The position numbers were made by a program, and so were the translations under genes. From contig NZ_DKIH01000013.1 in NCBI RefSeq assembly GCF_002454115.1, forward strand, positions 618,855-650,561: a stretch of 31,707 nucleotides of DNA. Reading direction: 5' to 3'. The notes under the pieces were generated by a model that had not been told where the DNA came from, did no database searches, and saw nothing but the letters and a program-made list of their open reading frames with translations. Shown here piece after piece: positions 16,265 to 23,818 of the stretch. Origin of the DNA: Sphingopyxis sp. UBA6723. Lineage in GTDB: Bacteria > Pseudomonadota > Alphaproteobacteria > Sphingomonadales > Sphingomonadaceae. Each line of letters begins with the position of its first letter. Position 1 is the stretch's first letter.

Positions 16265-16942
16265 ATGGGCGAGATGATTCGGATGACGATGGACGATGGC
16301 GCCGAGATCGCGGTCTATCACGCCGAGCCGACCGGCGAACGCCGGGGCGGGCTGGTGCTGGTGCAGGAAATTTTCGGGGTCACCGATCATATCCGCGAGC
16401 TGTGCGACGAATATGCCATCGACGGGTATGAGGTGCTGTCCCCGGCGCTGTTCGACCGCGAGCATCCGGGGTTCGAGAGCGACTATTCGGGGCCGCAGTT
16501 CGAGCGCGCGGTGCAGCTCGCGCGCGAACTGCACCCGTTCGAGCAGAGCCTGAAGGATGCGCAGACGTGCGTCGATGCTTTGAAGGGCAAAGGCCCGGTG
16601 TTCATCACCGGCTATTGCTACGGTGGCTCGGTCGCGTGGCGGATGGCGCAGATCAGCCCCGATGTCGCCGCCGCCAGCGCCTATTATGGCAGCCTGGTGC
16701 CGACGATGTTCAAGGAAGAGGCGCCCCGCTGCGCAACCATCGCCCATTTCGGCCGGTTCGACGGCGGCATCCCGATGGAAGGGGTCGAGGCGCTGATCGC
16801 CAAGGACCACCCGACCGCGCAGATCTTCGTTTACGAAGCGGGGCACGGTTTCAACAGCGACCGGCGCAAGGATTATCACGAACCGAGCGCCGAGCTGGCG
16901 CGCGAGCGGACCTTGATGCTGTTCAAGGCGTGCGGGGGGTGA
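16265..16942 (+). CDS. Dienelactone-hydrolase-family protein
   Basis: A 225-residue alpha/beta hydrolase of the dienelactone hydrolase family. The catalytic triad is visible: Cys118 in GYCYGGS (Cys replaces the usual Ser), Asp166 in FGRFDGG and His194 in EAGHGF. The oxyanion region QEIFGVTDHIR near residue 34-44 is typical. Length matches the family. The start ATG is preceded by GAGGAG nine to ten bases upstream. The true enzyme acts in chlorocatechol degradation, but no catechol genes are adjacent, so the substrate here is unknown; many family members are general esterases. Its TGA stop overlaps the GTG start of the next hydrolase (GTGA). Confidence 0.9.
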   Translation: MGEMIRMTMDDGAEIAVYHAEPTGERRGGLVLVQEIFGVTDHIRELCDEYAIDGYEVLSPALFDREHPGFESDYSGPQFERAVQLARELHPFEQSLKDAQTCVDALKGKGPVFITGYCYGGSVAWRMAQISPDVAAASAYYGSLVPTMFKEEAPRCATIAHFGRFDGGIPMEGVEALIAKDHPTAQIFVYEAGHGFNSDRRKDYHEPSAELARERTLMLFKACGG

Positions 16943-17736
16943 GCCTCGCCAAGCTGGGCCTGTTCTTCCTCGTTTTTGTCGTCGCGGCGACGGCGCTGCT
17001 TTACACGCAGCAGCGGCAGCTGATTTTCCCGGCACCAAGCCAATATCCGCAGGGGCCGCCGCCGGGTTTCCGGCTGGTCCACCCGCAGACCGACGACGGG
17101 CTGCACCTTTCCGCCTTCTATCGCACTGCGCAGCCGGGTCAGCGCACCATCGTCTTCTTCCACGGCAATGGCGACAATCTGCTCGGCGCGATTGAGGCGA
17201 CGCGGGGGCTCGCGGCGAACGGCAACGGGCTGATGCTCGTCGAATATCGCGGCTATGGCGGCAATCCCGGATCGCCGGGGGAGGCGGGGCTGTATCGTGA
17301 CGGCGACGCAGCGATACGCTGGCTGGCGGCCGAAGGGATCGCGGCGCGCGAGGTCATCGTCGTCGGCAATTCGATCGGGTCAGGACCGGCGACCGAAATG
17401 GCGCTGCGCCATGACGTTGCCGCGTTGATGCTCGTGTCGGGCTTTTCCAGCCTCCCCGATGTCGTGGGGGAGGCGATGCCTTTCGTCCCACGCTGGCTGG
17501 TGCGCGACCGCTTCGACAATGCCGGCAAGCTGGCGCGGGTTAAGGCGCCCGTTTTCCTGATGCACGGCGCCGACGATACGTTGGTGAAGCCCGCCAATCT
17601 GGAGCGGCTCCGACGCGCGCGGCCCGATGCGACCGTCGTTTTGGTCGCCGGAGCGGGGCATGAGCTGGCTTATACCCCGGCGGCGCAGGCGATTCTGGTG
17701 GATTGGATCAACGGAAACCTGAAAACCCGACCCTAA
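16939..17736 (+). CDS. Membrane-anchored alpha/beta hydrolase
   Basis: A 265-residue alpha/beta hydrolase resembling the BEM46/ABHD group. Residues 5-22 form one hydrophobic helix, probably an uncleaved anchor or signal. HGNGDN at 75-80 is the oxyanion region, Ser145 in GNSIGSG is the nucleophile, Asp213 in HGADDTLV the acid and His241 in GAGHEL the base. The start GTG at 16939 overlaps the previous TGA, so translation is coupled. The same frame is open farther upstream, but only inside the preceding gene. The stop overlaps the convergent RelE stop by four bases (17733-17736). Substrate unknown; an ester or lipid is likely. Confidence 0.85.
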   Translation: MSLAKLGLFFLVFVVAATALLYTQQRQLIFPAPSQYPQGPPPGFRLVHPQTDDGLHLSAFYRTAQPGQRTIVFFHGNGDNLLGAIEATRGLAANGNGLMLVEYRGYGGNPGSPGEAGLYRDGDAAIRWLAAEGIAAREVIVVGNSIGSGPATEMALRHDVAALMLVSGFSSLPDVVGEAMPFVPRWLVRDRFDNAGKLARVKAPVFLMHGADDTLVKPANLERLRRARPDATVVLVAGAGHELAYTPAAQAILVDWINGNLKTRP

Positions 17737-18020
17737 ATGCGGCGCGCCGCGGCCGCATAGGCTTCATTGCGTTCGCGTTTGCCAACCGCGACAACCTGAA
17801 CCACGATGCGGTCGTCGAAGACGCGATAGACCAGCCGGTATCCGACCTTGCGCAGCTTGATCTTGTAGCAGTCGGGCATGTCGTGCAGCCGCGCCGACGG
17901 TACGCGCGGATTGCCCAGCCGTTCGCGCAGTTTTTTCGCAAATTGTGTCTGGACTGTCTTGTCGAGCTTTTTCCATTCCTTCTCCGCGTCGCGAAGGAAG
18001 GTTAGCCTATAGGTCGTCAA
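17733..18020 (-). CDS. relE: RelE-family toxin (mRNA interferase)
   Basis: A 95-residue toxin that cuts mRNA in the ribosomal A site. It is close to Escherichia coli RelE in wording: KLDKTVQTQFAKKLRERL near the front, then CYKIKLRKVGYRLVYRV and VVAVGKRERNEAY. The E. coli catalytic residues Lys52, Lys54, Arg61, Arg81 and Tyr87 correspond to Lys53, Lys55, Arg62, Arg82 and Tyr88, so the protein should be active. Its start lies inside the end of the antitoxin gene (14-base overlap), as usual for coupled pairs. It ends four bases into the convergent hydrolase gene. Confidence 0.93.
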   Translation of the reverse strand: MTTYRLTFLRDAEKEWKKLDKTVQTQFAKKLRERLGNPRVPSARLHDMPDCYKIKLRKVGYRLVYRVFDDRIVVQVVAVGKRERNEAYAAAARRI

Positions 18021-18255
18021 TCGAGACCTCGATTTCCTCTTGCCCTGCCCGCTCGCGCACGATTTCCGCCAGCCTCATATCGTCGAGCGTGTCCATAATC
18101 TCCTCCCACGCTTCGGCGGGAACAAGATAGGCTTCGGGTGTGTTGCGGTTGAGGATCGCAACCGGCGCGCCGTCGGCGGCGCGGATGGCAGCCGACGGGT
18201 TCTTTTTGAGTTCCGAAATGCTGATGCCGTAGTCGGCGAGAAGAGGTTTTCCCAT
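18007..18255 (-). CDS. Phd/YefM-type antitoxin
   Basis: An 82-residue antitoxin paired with the RelE toxin. The N-terminal part (ISISELKKNPSAAIRAADGAPVAILNRNTPEAYLVPAEAW) is the Phd/YefM DNA-binding fold, similar to StbD rather than to E. coli RelB. The acidic tail (AEIVRERAGQEEIEVSIDDL) would wrap the toxin. A 13-base-arm operator overlaps its start codon, consistent with autorepression. There is no ribosome-binding site because the predicted transcript begins at or next to the ATG. Confidence 0.9.
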   Translation of the reverse strand: MGKPLLADYGISISELKKNPSAAIRAADGAPVAILNRNTPEAYLVPAEAWEEIMDTLDDMRLAEIVRERAGQEEIEVSIDDL

Positions 18256-18286
18256 GACCAGTTAATAGGTCTTTTAACTGGTCATG
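18253..18286. promoter_or_regulatory. Operator palindrome of the toxin-antitoxin operon
   Basis: Perfect 13-base arms CATGACCAGTTAA (18253-18265) and TTAACTGGTCATG (18274-18286) are separated by eight bases. The left arm contains the antitoxin start codon and part of the -10 box; the right arm overlaps the -35 box. Repressor bound here would block RNA polymerase directly, as expected for Phd-type autoregulation. Confidence 0.85.
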
Positions 18287-18290
18287 TCAA
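18256..18290 (-). promoter_or_regulatory. Promoter of the toxin-antitoxin operon, predicted leaderless
   Basis: On the minus strand, -35 TTGACA (18290-18285) and -10 TATTAA (18267-18262) are exactly 17 bases apart. Only six bases separate the -10 from the antitoxin ATG (18255), so transcription should begin at the start codon. The -35 includes the TGA stop of the upstream protease gene (18289-18287). Confidence 0.75.
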
Positions 18291-19834
18291 GGCGCAGTCG
18301 CCGGTTTGACCGCCGCGCCGCCACCCGCCGCGGGCTGGCAGCGATAGACGAGTCGCTCGTTCGGGCTGGCGGGCAGCGCGCTGCGGATCGCGTCCTGTTG
18401 CGCGGCGAGGCCGGCGAGCGCGTCGGGGTCTGCGGTGCAGCTCTTGACCGTCGCCCCGGCGCGGATTTCGCGCGCCTTGGTCATCGCCTCGGCATCGAGC
18501 AGATAACGGTCGACGCGATAGTCGCGGCCGGTCGCATCGATCGACGCGACGGTAACCGTCGCTTCCTCATTGGGGACCAGGATGCGCTGCCAGCGGTCGT
18601 CGGCGCCCTTGGTATATTGGGTACGGTCGTTGACGCAGCCGCCGGCACCGATTTTCACCGGCACGTCGGTGGTCGCCGATACCGTAATGCGGCTGCGGTC
18701 GGTGCGGATCGTGCAGAGAAAATTCCCCTCGGCCAGCTTGGGTTCGGTGGTCGTCGTTGGCGGCGCGCTGTCGGCGGCAAGCTCGGCGCGTGCGTCGGGG
18801 CGGGTGATAAACAGCACCGCCGCGCCGATCATCAGCACCGCGCCGGCGCCGCCAGCGATCTTGGCGTTGCGCATATTCTGCTGGCTGTAGAAGAGCAGCC
18901 CTGCGCCCGCGGCGAGTGCGCCGATCACGAACAGCACGCCAGCCAGTGCAATGCGATTTTCGCGCGATGCCAGCGCTTCTTCCTCGGCGCGAGCCTGCTT
19001 GAGCTCGCGGTCGAGTTTTGCGGCGGCGTCCTTGGCGGCATTGGCCTCGGCGCTGGCGCGCGCCTCGGCATCCATCGCGGCGCGGTCACGCGCGTCGGCC
19101 TCGGCCAGCGACAGGCACGGCGTGCCAACGCTGGCATAGCTTTGATCGGCGTCGGTCAGAAAGCGGGTCAATTCGCGCGCCGAAATCGCGAAGGCAAAGG
19201 GCGAATCGCCGTCATCCGCGCGGGTGATCGCGGTGTTGATGCCGGTGATGCGCCCGCACGCGTCGACGAGCGGGCCGCCCGAATTGCCGCGCGAAATTTT
19301 CGCGGTGTGGATCAGCATCGCGACCCCGTCGACGCTCTGGGTGTTCGACAGATTGCCTTCGCTGCGCGTCGGGGTGCGCGGGGTGATATAATCATTGGCG
19401 CTGCGCGCGGTCGCGAGATCGACATTGCCCGGATATCCGAGCGCGACGATATCGGCGCCCGATTCGAGCGGGCCGGTATAGATGGCGGCGGCGGGCAGGC
19501 GCGCCTCGGTGATTTCGATCAGCGCTAGGTCGCGTGCGGTATCAATCGCGATCAGTTTCGCGGCATAGCTTTTCTTCCCCTCCGATGGGACGACGCCGAG
19601 CGCGACATTGTTCGGATATTGGACCGCCGATTCGACGACATGCGCGTTGGTGACAATGCGCGTCGGCGAAATCGCGATGCCGCTGCCATGGCCGAACCCG
19701 ACCACTTCGCCGTCGACCATCGCGACGGTGACGACCCGCACGACGCTGCGCGATGCGGCGCTGATATCGTCGGCGGCGCGCGCGGGGAGGATGAGGGCAA
19801 AGAGGGCGAGCAGCAGGGGCAAGATGCGGGTCAT
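18287..19834 (-). CDS. Trypsin-like serine protease with coiled coil and two membrane helices
   Basis: A 515-residue exported protease. A signal peptide (1-20, ARA) precedes an S1-type domain with His65 (TNAHVVE), Asp102 (TARDLALIE) and Ser185 (SRGNSGGPLV). The protease ends near 235. An Ala/Glu-rich coiled coil follows (about 243-295), then two membrane helices (about 297-315 and 326-343) and a C-terminal domain with cysteine pairs and no family I recognise. There is no PDZ domain, which separates it from DegP/HtrA. The frame starts at 19873, but ATG 19834 gives a clean signal peptide. It may process envelope proteins under stress; this is inference. Its stop lies within the promoter of the downstream toxin-antitoxin genes. 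Confidence 0.85.
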   Translation of the reverse strand: MTRILPLLLALFALILPARAADDISAASRSVVRVVTVAMVDGEVVGFGHGSGIAISPTRIVTNAHVVESAVQYPNNVALGVVPSEGKKSYAAKLIAIDTARDLALIEITEARLPAAAIYTGPLESGADIVALGYPGNVDLATARSANDYITPRTPTRSEGNLSNTQSVDGVAMLIHTAKISRGNSGGPLVDACGRITGINTAITRADDGDSPFAFAISARELTRFLTDADQSYASVGTPCLSLAEADARDRAAMDAEARASAEANAAKDAAAKLDRELKQARAEEEALASRENRIALAGVLFVIGALAAGAGLLFYSQQNMRNAKIAGGAGAVLMIGAAVLFITRPDARAELAADSAPPTTTTEPKLAEGNFLCTIRTDRSRITVSATTDVPVKIGAGGCVNDRTQYTKGADDRWQRILVPNEEATVTVASIDATGRDYRVDRYLLDAEAMTKAREIRAGATVKSCTADPDALAGLAAQQDAIRSALPASPNERLVYRCQPAAGGGAAVKPATAP

Positions 19835-19937
19835 GGCGCGGAACCTAGCCGAGCCAAGTTTGAACGCAAGCATCGGGACGCACCGGTGGGCGTGGTCGTG
19901 GGAAGACTGCGGCGACCGAAGAAGAAGGAAAGACCCG

Positions 19938-20408
19938 ATGACCTATTCGATCCAGGGACTCAGCGCCGACCGTTTTGCGCCGCTGTTCGCGCTGAATGAC
20001 ACCGAACTCGCGGCGATCAACGCGCGCCGCGTTACGGCAACCGCCGACATGGGCTTCCCCTGCCGGATAAGCTTGCAGGATGCGCGCGCGGGGGAGGAAT
20101 TGATCCTGCTCCACCACATCAGCCACGATGTCGCGACGCCCTATCGCAGCGCCTATGCGATTTATGTGCGGTCAGGTGTCGACGCCGCAAGCTATCGCGA
20201 CGAACTGCCGCCAGTGTTCGCGGGCCGACCCATCGCGCTGCGTGCTTTTGACGCAGCGGGGATGCTGCAAACCGCACGGCTCGCGGGTCCGGGCGAGGCC
20301 GATGCGGCGATCCGCGACCTGTTCGCCGACGCGGGCATCGCCTATATCGACGCGCACAACGCCGCGCATGGCTGCTTCGCGGCGCGGATCGAAAGGGATG
20401 GGGCATGA
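19938..20408 (+). CDS. DUF1203-family protein
   Basis: A 156-residue protein of the DUF1203 family, recognised from FPCRISLQDARAGEELILLHH, the mid-section PYRSAYAIYVRSG, LPPVFAGRPIALRAFDAAGML, and the end IAYIDAHNAAHGCFAARIER. Function is unknown in the family. The ATG at 19938 has AAGGAAAG about eight bases upstream; longer versions of the frame run into the divergent protease promoter region. The stop overlaps the ada start by four bases (ATGA), so it is co-translated with ada. This placement hints at an accessory role in alkylation repair, but nothing in the sequence proves that. Confidence 0.85.
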   Translation: MTYSIQGLSADRFAPLFALNDTELAAINARRVTATADMGFPCRISLQDARAGEELILLHHISHDVATPYRSAYAIYVRSGVDAASYRDELPPVFAGRPIALRAFDAAGMLQTARLAGPGEADAAIRDLFADAGIAYIDAHNAAHGCFAARIERDGA

Positions 20409-21442
20409 GCACCGCCGAGACCATGACCGACGATGCGCGCTGGGCGGCGGTGCTGCGCCGCGACCGCGCGCTCGACGGGCGTTTCGTCACCGGGGTGCTG
20501 ACCACCGGCATCTATTGCCGGCCGAGCTGCGCGGCGCGCCATCCACTGCGCGACAATGTCCGCTTCTTTGCCGATGGCGCGGCGGCCCGCGCGACCGGGC
20601 TGCGCCCATGCAAGCGGTGCCTGCCCGACGATGTCGCGCGCGACGAGGGCGCGGTGATCGCCGCAATCCACGCGATCAAGGCGAGCGAGGAGCCGCTCGC
20701 GCTCGCCGATCTGGCGGGCCGCACCGGCTATTCGCCGACGCATTTCCAGCGCGTCTTCACCCGCCACACCGGCCTGTCGCCCGCCGCTTATGCGCGAGCT
20801 TTGCGCGACGAGCGCGCGCGGCAGGCGCTGAGCGAGGTCGGGCGGGTCACCGACGCAATTTACGACGCGGGTTTTTCAGGGCCGTCGCGTTTCTATGACA
20901 ATATGGAGGGACGGATGGGTATGACGGCGTCGGCATGGGTGAACGGCGGCCGGGGGGTGACGATCCACTGGGCGGTGGTGCCGACCAGCCTCGGCGACAT
21001 GCTCGTCGCTGCGACCGACAAGGGGGTTTGCCGTCTGTCGTTCGCCGAAGGGCGTGCGGCGTTGGAGGAGCGTTTCCCTGCCGCCGATCTCGTCGAGGGC
21101 GGTGATGAATTTGCGGCGCTGCTGAAACAGGTCGTCGCTGCGGTCGAAGCCCCGACCGACGGCTTCGACCATATCCCGATCGACGTCAAAGGCACCGCCT
21201 TTCAGGAAGCGGTGTGGCGCGAGCTGCGCCGGATCCCGGCGGGCGAGACGCGCAGCTATGCCGACATTGCCGCCGCAGTGGGCAAACCCAAGGCGGTGCG
21301 CGCCGCGGGGAGCGCCAATGGCGCGAACAATGTCGCGGTGCTGATCCCCTGCCACCGCGTGGTGCGCAGCGACGGGACGCTCGGCGGCTATGCTTACGGC
21401 CTGCCGATCAAGGAAGAATTGCTCAAGCGGGAGAGCTTTTGA
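20405..21442 (+). CDS. ada: Ada: methylphosphotriester/O6-alkylguanine methyltransferase and regulator
   Basis: A 345-residue three-part Ada. The N-terminal zinc domain has the methyl-accepting Cys38 and further zinc ligands Cys42, Cys69 and Cys72 (TTGIYCRPSC...PCKRC). An AraC-type helix-turn-helix follows at about 85-180 (LADLAGRTGYSPTHFQRVF). The C-terminal O6-methylguanine-DNA methyltransferase (about 185-345) has Cys316 in IPCHRV plus KGTAFQEAVW. All key cysteines are present, so it should both repair DNA and activate transcription when methylated. It overlaps the DUF1203 gene by four bases and the following gene by one base, forming a tight operon likely induced by Ada itself. Confidence 0.97.
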   Translation: MSTAETMTDDARWAAVLRRDRALDGRFVTGVLTTGIYCRPSCAARHPLRDNVRFFADGAAARATGLRPCKRCLPDDVARDEGAVIAAIHAIKASEEPLALADLAGRTGYSPTHFQRVFTRHTGLSPAAYARALRDERARQALSEVGRVTDAIYDAGFSGPSRFYDNMEGRMGMTASAWVNGGRGVTIHWAVVPTSLGDMLVAATDKGVCRLSFAEGRAALEERFPAADLVEGGDEFAALLKQVVAAVEAPTDGFDHIPIDVKGTAFQEAVWRELRRIPAGETRSYADIAAAVGKPKAVRAAGSANGANNVAVLIPCHRVVRSDGTLGGYAYGLPIKEELLKRESF

Positions 21443-22200
21443 TGTCCGACAAGATTGCTGAATTTCGCGCGCTGCATGTCCCCGGCGACCCGCTGATCCT
21501 CGTCAACATCTGGGATGCGGGGAGCGCGAAGGCGGTGGCCGCGGCGGGGGCGAAGGCGATCGCGACCGGCAGCTTCGGCGTAGCGGGCGCACAGGGCCGC
21601 GCCGATGGCGAGGATTTTCCGCTCGAGGACGTGTTCGAAAATCTGGCGCGCATCCTGAGGGTGACCGACCTGCCGGTCACGATCGACATGGAGTCGGGCT
21701 ATGGCGCCGATCCGGCGGCGGTCGGCATTTCGGTCGCGCGCGCCAAGGCGGCGGGAGCGGCGGGGATCAATATGGAGGACCGGCTGCCGGGCCAGACCGC
21801 GCTGCTGGCGATCCCCGATGCGGTGGCACGCTATCGCGCTGCCGCCGACACCGGCATCTTCGTCAACGCGCGCTGCGACACCTTCCGCGGCGCCGACGTC
21901 GCCCAGGACGGCGACACGCTGGTTGCCGCGACGCTCGAACGCGCGCGCGCCTATGCCGATGCGGGGGCCGGGTCGTTGTTCGTGCCTTTCCTGCTCGACC
22001 CCAAATGCATCGCCGCGATCTGCGACGCCTCGCCGCTGCCGGTCAACATCCTGCGCGGCAAGGGCGGGCCGACGCACAAGGACCTCGCGAGCCTCGGCGT
22101 CGCGCGAATCAGCCACGGACACCAGCCCTGGGCGGCGGCGATGGCGTGGCTCACGGGTCAGGCGCGCCAAGTGCTGCGCGGCGCCGAACCCGATTATTGA
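21442..22200 (+). CDS. Isocitrate lyase/PEP mutase superfamily protein
   Basis: A 252-residue TIM-barrel enzyme of the PEP mutase/isocitrate lyase superfamily. Metal and substrate positions are visible: IWDAGSAK (23-30), TGSFGVAG (42-49), IDMESGYG with Asp82 and Glu84, NMEDR with Glu112 and Asp113, and VNARCD (141-146). The Cys-Gly lyase loop (KxCGH) is replaced by RLPGQT, so it is unlikely to be isocitrate or methylisocitrate lyase. Members cleave or rearrange C-C or C-P bonds next to a carboxylate. The ATG overlaps the ada stop (TGATG), so it belongs to the ada operon. How such an enzyme helps with alkylation stress is unknown. Confidence 0.88.
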   Translation: MSDKIAEFRALHVPGDPLILVNIWDAGSAKAVAAAGAKAIATGSFGVAGAQGRADGEDFPLEDVFENLARILRVTDLPVTIDMESGYGADPAAVGISVARAKAAGAAGINMEDRLPGQTALLAIPDAVARYRAAADTGIFVNARCDTFRGADVAQDGDTLVAATLERARAYADAGAGSLFVPFLLDPKCIAAICDASPLPVNILRGKGGPTHKDLASLGVARISHGHQPWAAAMAWLTGQARQVLRGAEPDY

Positions 22201-22207
22201 CCAGGCG

Positions 22208-23740
22208 TCAGTCGCTATCGTCTTCCGGCGTCTGTTGCGGCCCGGTACCGCGATCGCGCATCGTTTCGATCCGTTTCAGCAATGCATCGCCGCGGCCATT
22301 GTCGTGCGGGTCGAACGCAACCGTCTTCGCCAGATTGATCGCGGGTTCAAAGCGCCCGAGATGCGCGAGCGACACGGCATAGGCGCTGCGCAAGTTGAGA
22401 TTTTCAGGGGTCAGGACAAAGGCGCGTTCCAGTCCCTTGATCGCCATGTCGCTCGGCCGCGTCCTCTCGATCAGAAAACTCTGGAAATAGGCGTAGAGCG
22501 GGATCGGGTCGTTGGGATCGGCGCGATTGGCGATCTGAATCGGTCGCCGTGCCGTTTTCCACGCGGCCGGATCGGTTTCCCCCTTTTGGCGCAGTTCATA
22601 GAGCTGCAACTGCCCCAGCAGGACGTTACCGCGCACATGCTCGGGCTTGGCCGCCAGCAGCTTGTCCAGCGCCGCGCGCATCGCCGCCAAGTCCCGGGTC
22701 GCGGGTGCGATATCCCATTCGGCGGCGGCCAGTTCGTACTGGAGATCGGGATTGGTCGGCAGTTTTGTGGCGAGCGCGCGCAGGTCGTCGCGCACCTTGG
22801 TCAAACGGGCCTGATCGCCGCGGGCGTTCAGCCGTTCGATGCGCAACATCATCGCGGCATCCTCGTCCGCCGACAGGGGCGTAATCTTGATCGTCGTTGA
22901 TACCGGCACCGGATCGCGCGTCGTGCGATAGGACAACCGCCCTTGGACATAACGGTTGAGGTCCTTGTCCAGCTGCGCGAGATCGCCAAAGGCGTCGGTC
23001 GCGGCCTTGCGCGGTTCAGTGCCGGCGTTGATCGCATTGGTATAGGCGTTCACCTGATTGGCGCGCCCCGGATCGTGGAACAGCATGTGGGTCAGCAACC
23101 ACGACCGGCCGTAATATACGTCGGTCTGGCCGCGGCTCCGCATCGCGCTGGGTGGTTCCAGCAGGACGCGTTCGGCGGGCATCTTGGGCAGCATCAGCAG
23201 GCCATAGGCGCGGCGATAGGCGGGCTGGCCGATCATCGCCCGCCCTTCCTTGTCGAAATCGACCGTCGAATAATATTCGGCGAACCCTTCGATGAACCAG
23301 CCCGGAAAGGCGACGCGCAAATGCCGCTTCATGAAATGATGGCTATATTCGTGGAACAGCACCTGCTGCGCGGGTGAGGTGCCGGGCGCGCTGCTGTCGT
23401 TCTGACGGTGCGATAGCGCAAAACTGCCGTCACGGTCCTGCCGGTAGAAGCCAGCAACCGGGGCGCTGCGCGAGCCCGTCGCCAGGCGCGCTACATCTTC
23501 GCGGCCGGGCAGCAGATAGATTGGCAAGCGGCTTTCCTCGCCCTTAGCGGCGACGTTGAACACCAGCCGCAGCGTCGTGTCGAAGCGTTGCAGGTTGGCA
23601 GCAAAATCGCGGAGCTGCTTTTCGTTGCTCTCGCTATAGATGATGAAGCTTTCCGTATCGGCGCGCAGCCATTCGGCGCGCGCCGGGGTCGCGATTACGG
23701 CCAATATGGCCGCGCCCATCGTCACGCGAATCCTGATCAT
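22208..23740 (-). CDS. Exported HExxH peptidase-like protein with helical repeats, paralogue 1
   Basis: A 510-residue exported protein. Residues 1-22 form a signal peptide ending ARA. A domain with RADTESFIIYSE leads to the zinc motif HEYSH (130-134) and a downstream GWFIEGFAEYYS (third ligand candidate Glu151 or Glu155), as in peptidase-MA-like gluzincins. From about residue 280 the protein is helical and TPR-like (LAAAEWDIA..., GLERAFVLTPENLNLRSAYAVSLAHLG). ATG 23740 has AGCAGG directly upstream; the longer frame from 23767 adds nine residues that spoil the signal. It is closest in sequence to paralogue 3 and shares its upstream block. Substrate and function are unknown; a periplasmic protease with protein-binding repeats is the best guess. 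Confidence 0.8.
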   Translation of the reverse strand: MIRIRVTMGAAILAVIATPARAEWLRADTESFIIYSESNEKQLRDFAANLQRFDTTLRLVFNVAAKGEESRLPIYLLPGREDVARLATGSRSAPVAGFYRQDRDGSFALSHRQNDSSAPGTSPAQQVLFHEYSHHFMKRHLRVAFPGWFIEGFAEYYSTVDFDKEGRAMIGQPAYRRAYGLLMLPKMPAERVLLEPPSAMRSRGQTDVYYGRSWLLTHMLFHDPGRANQVNAYTNAINAGTEPRKAATDAFGDLAQLDKDLNRYVQGRLSYRTTRDPVPVSTTIKITPLSADEDAAMMLRIERLNARGDQARLTKVRDDLRALATKLPTNPDLQYELAAAEWDIAPATRDLAAMRAALDKLLAAKPEHVRGNVLLGQLQLYELRQKGETDPAAWKTARRPIQIANRADPNDPIPLYAYFQSFLIERTRPSDMAIKGLERAFVLTPENLNLRSAYAVSLAHLGRFEPAINLAKTVAFDPHDNGRGDALLKRIETMRDRGTGPQQTPEDDSD

Positions 23741-23770
23741 CCTGCTGCTCCCGGCTGGCATTTGCATTCG

Positions 23771-23803
23771 TGCTGCCAGTCCCGACTCCGGCTGTAAAGT
23801 CCT
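23771..23803 (-). promoter_or_regulatory. Conserved upstream block of paralogue 1
   Basis: On the minus strand AGGACTTTACAG (23803-23792), 13 bases, then TGGCAGCA (23778-23771), which ends 30 bases before the ATG. The same two words with the same spacings occur upstream of paralogue 3 at 27033-27065. Likely a promoter or regulator site; no standard -35/-10 pair is evident. Confidence 0.5.
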
Positions 23804-23818
23804 CTATACGCCTGACAA

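Noticed and set aside
16567..16938. Upstream extension of the second alpha/beta hydrolase frame
   Set aside because: This part lies wholly inside the dienelactone-hydrolase-like gene in another frame; the GTG at 16939 overlapping the previous stop is the natural start.
17733..18255. Toxin-antitoxin pair as sign of a mobile island
   Set aside because: Base composition and codon use match the neighbours, and there is no integrase, attachment site or flanking repeat, so transfer is not supported by what is visible.
23764..23778. Sigma-54 promoter (TGGCA...TGC) upstream of paralogue 1
   Set aside because: GG and GC are spaced correctly before paralogue 1, but the equivalent position before paralogue 3 reads GG instead of GC, so the shared block is not a sigma-54 site in both.
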